Positions 5,000 through 5,602 of a DNA stretch of 5,602 bases are shown here, one piece after another. Below the pieces are notes generated by a model that was given only the letters and a program-made list of their open reading frames with translations, was not told where the DNA came from and made no database searches. This stretch comes from Deinococcus rhizophilus. GTDB lineage: Bacteria; Deinococcota; Deinococci; Deinococcales; Deinococcaceae. How positions within the stretch are numbered: position 1 is the first letter of the stretch; the number at the start of each line of letters is the position of its first letter. The translations under genes and the position numbers were made by a program. The stretch covers positions 6,460 through 12,061 of the forward strand of contig NZ_JASNGB010000091.1 of NCBI RefSeq assembly GCF_030271215.1. Direction: 5' to 3'.

Positions 5000-5602
5000 A
5001 TGACCCTGCCCGCCGCCGCCCCGTCCCGCCGCCCGCTGCTCGCGCTGCTGGCCTTTCTCGCCTTTGTCAGCCTGGGGCTGCCCGACGGGCTGCTGGGCGT
5101 GTCGTGGCCCTCCATGCGCGGGACGTTCGGGGTACCGCTGGACGCGCTGGGGCTGCTCGCGGCGGTGCAGACGGCGGGGTACCTCACCTCCAGTTTTCTG
5201 AGCGGTCGCCTGCTGCGGGTCATGCCCATCGGGACGGTGCTCGCACTCTCGACGCTGGCCGCTGCCGCCGCGCTGCTGGGCTTTGCCCTCACGCCGGGGT
5301 GGCCGCTGCTGCTGGCGTTCGGCTTCGTGGCGGGGCTGGGCGGGGGCGCGGTGGACGCGGGGCTCAACGCCTACGGCGCGAGACATTTCAGCGCCCGCAC
5401 CCTGAACTGGCTGCACGCTTTTTTCGGACTGGGCACCACCCTGGGGCCGCTGATCGTGACGGCGGTGCTGGGGTCGGGGAATGTCTGGCGCTGGAGCTAC
5501 GTGATCGTGGGGTGCGCCCAGCTCGGGCTGGCGCTGACCTTTTTCCTGACCCGGCGGCGCTGGGCCGGGCATGCGGCGCCGGGAGGCGAGGCCGCCGCGC
5601 CC
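5000..5602 (+). CDS. MFS transporter, N-terminal half (FucP/YbjJ-like), truncated by window end
   Basis: 201 codons are open to the window edge; a full member has about 380-420 residues and 12 helices. The visible part gives six helices at about 13-33, 47-67, 77-97, 101-123, 138-158 and 165-184, then a basic RRRW stretch starting the central cytoplasmic loop. Family marks include GLPDGLLGVSWP (26-37) in helix 1, GRLLRVMPIG (69-78) as the helix 2-3 loop (motif A position), and VDAGLNAYGARHF (118-130) with Asp119 and Asn123. The last resembles the TM4 D-x-x-x-N element of fucose-permease-type and related sugar or small-molecule/proton transporters. Substrate and direction cannot be decided. ATG 5000 is taken as the start because the mature helix 1 follows closely and a promoter-like TGTAAT lies just upstream. 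Another ATG at 4990 is out of frame. The gene is divergent from the sufU-like gene across 181 bp. Confidence 0.9.
   Translation, partial: MTLPAAAPSRRPLLALLAFLAFVSLGLPDGLLGVSWPSMRGTFGVPLDALGLLAAVQTAGYLTSSFLSGRLLRVMPIGTVLALSTLAAAAALLGFALTPGWPLLLAFGFVAGLGGGAVDAGLNAYGARHFSARTLNWLHAFFGLGTTLGPLIVTAVLGSGNVWRWSYVIVGCAQLGLALTFFLTRRRWAGHAAPGGEAAAP

Noticed and set aside
4820..5572. 250-codon minus-strand frame opposite the MFS gene
   Set aside because: Gln/Arg/Pro/Gly-rich antisense product; the plus strand gives six clean MFS helices.

Overview
The window is very GC-rich (roughly 70% by eye, strong G/C third-position bias) and reads as the chromosome of a Deinococcus-like bacterium. That assignment is an inference. 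It rests on base composition, a secreted META/HslJ-repeat protein, a SufU-type (not IscU-type) Fe-S scaffold protein, and two genes that look leaderless, a common state in Deinococcota. No RNA gene, CRISPR array, insertion sequence or integrase is visible.

Layout. Bases 1-1615 (+) hold the end of a nucleotide-sugar operon: the C-terminal part of an RfbC/RmlC-type dTDP-4-dehydrorhamnose 3,5-epimerase family protein, overlapping by ATGA with a 434-residue COG4091 oxidoreductase (homoserine-dehydrogenase-like Rossmann fold plus C-terminal SAF domain). The pair probably takes part in making an unusual deoxy or branched surface sugar. Bases 1720-2514 (+) encode a 264-residue, about six-helix membrane protein of unassigned function with conserved-looking Asp/Glu/His residues in or near its helices. 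Bases 2515-2821 are a convergent intergenic region with three perfect stem-loops.

Bases 2822-3973 (-) encode a secreted protein of three tandem META domains, each with a GCN...RAC cysteine pair. Bases 3974-4344 are non-coding and contain a very stable 15-bp stem-loop. Bases 4345-4818 (-) encode a stand-alone SufU-like Fe-S/zinc-dependent sulfur-transfer protein with all four zinc ligands. A 181-bp divergent region with a 14-bp perfect inverted repeat separates it from the 5' part of an MFS transporter (5000 to the window end, +), which seems to start without a Shine-Dalgarno sequence.

Apart from the first two overlapping genes, these are largely independent transcription units (envelope sugar synthesis, envelope or secreted protein, Fe-S assembly, transport), so this looks like an ordinary chromosomal stretch. 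I found no convincing new multi-gene system. The best leads are the sugar-cluster COG4091 enzyme, the unassigned membrane protein, and the strong inverted repeats between genes.
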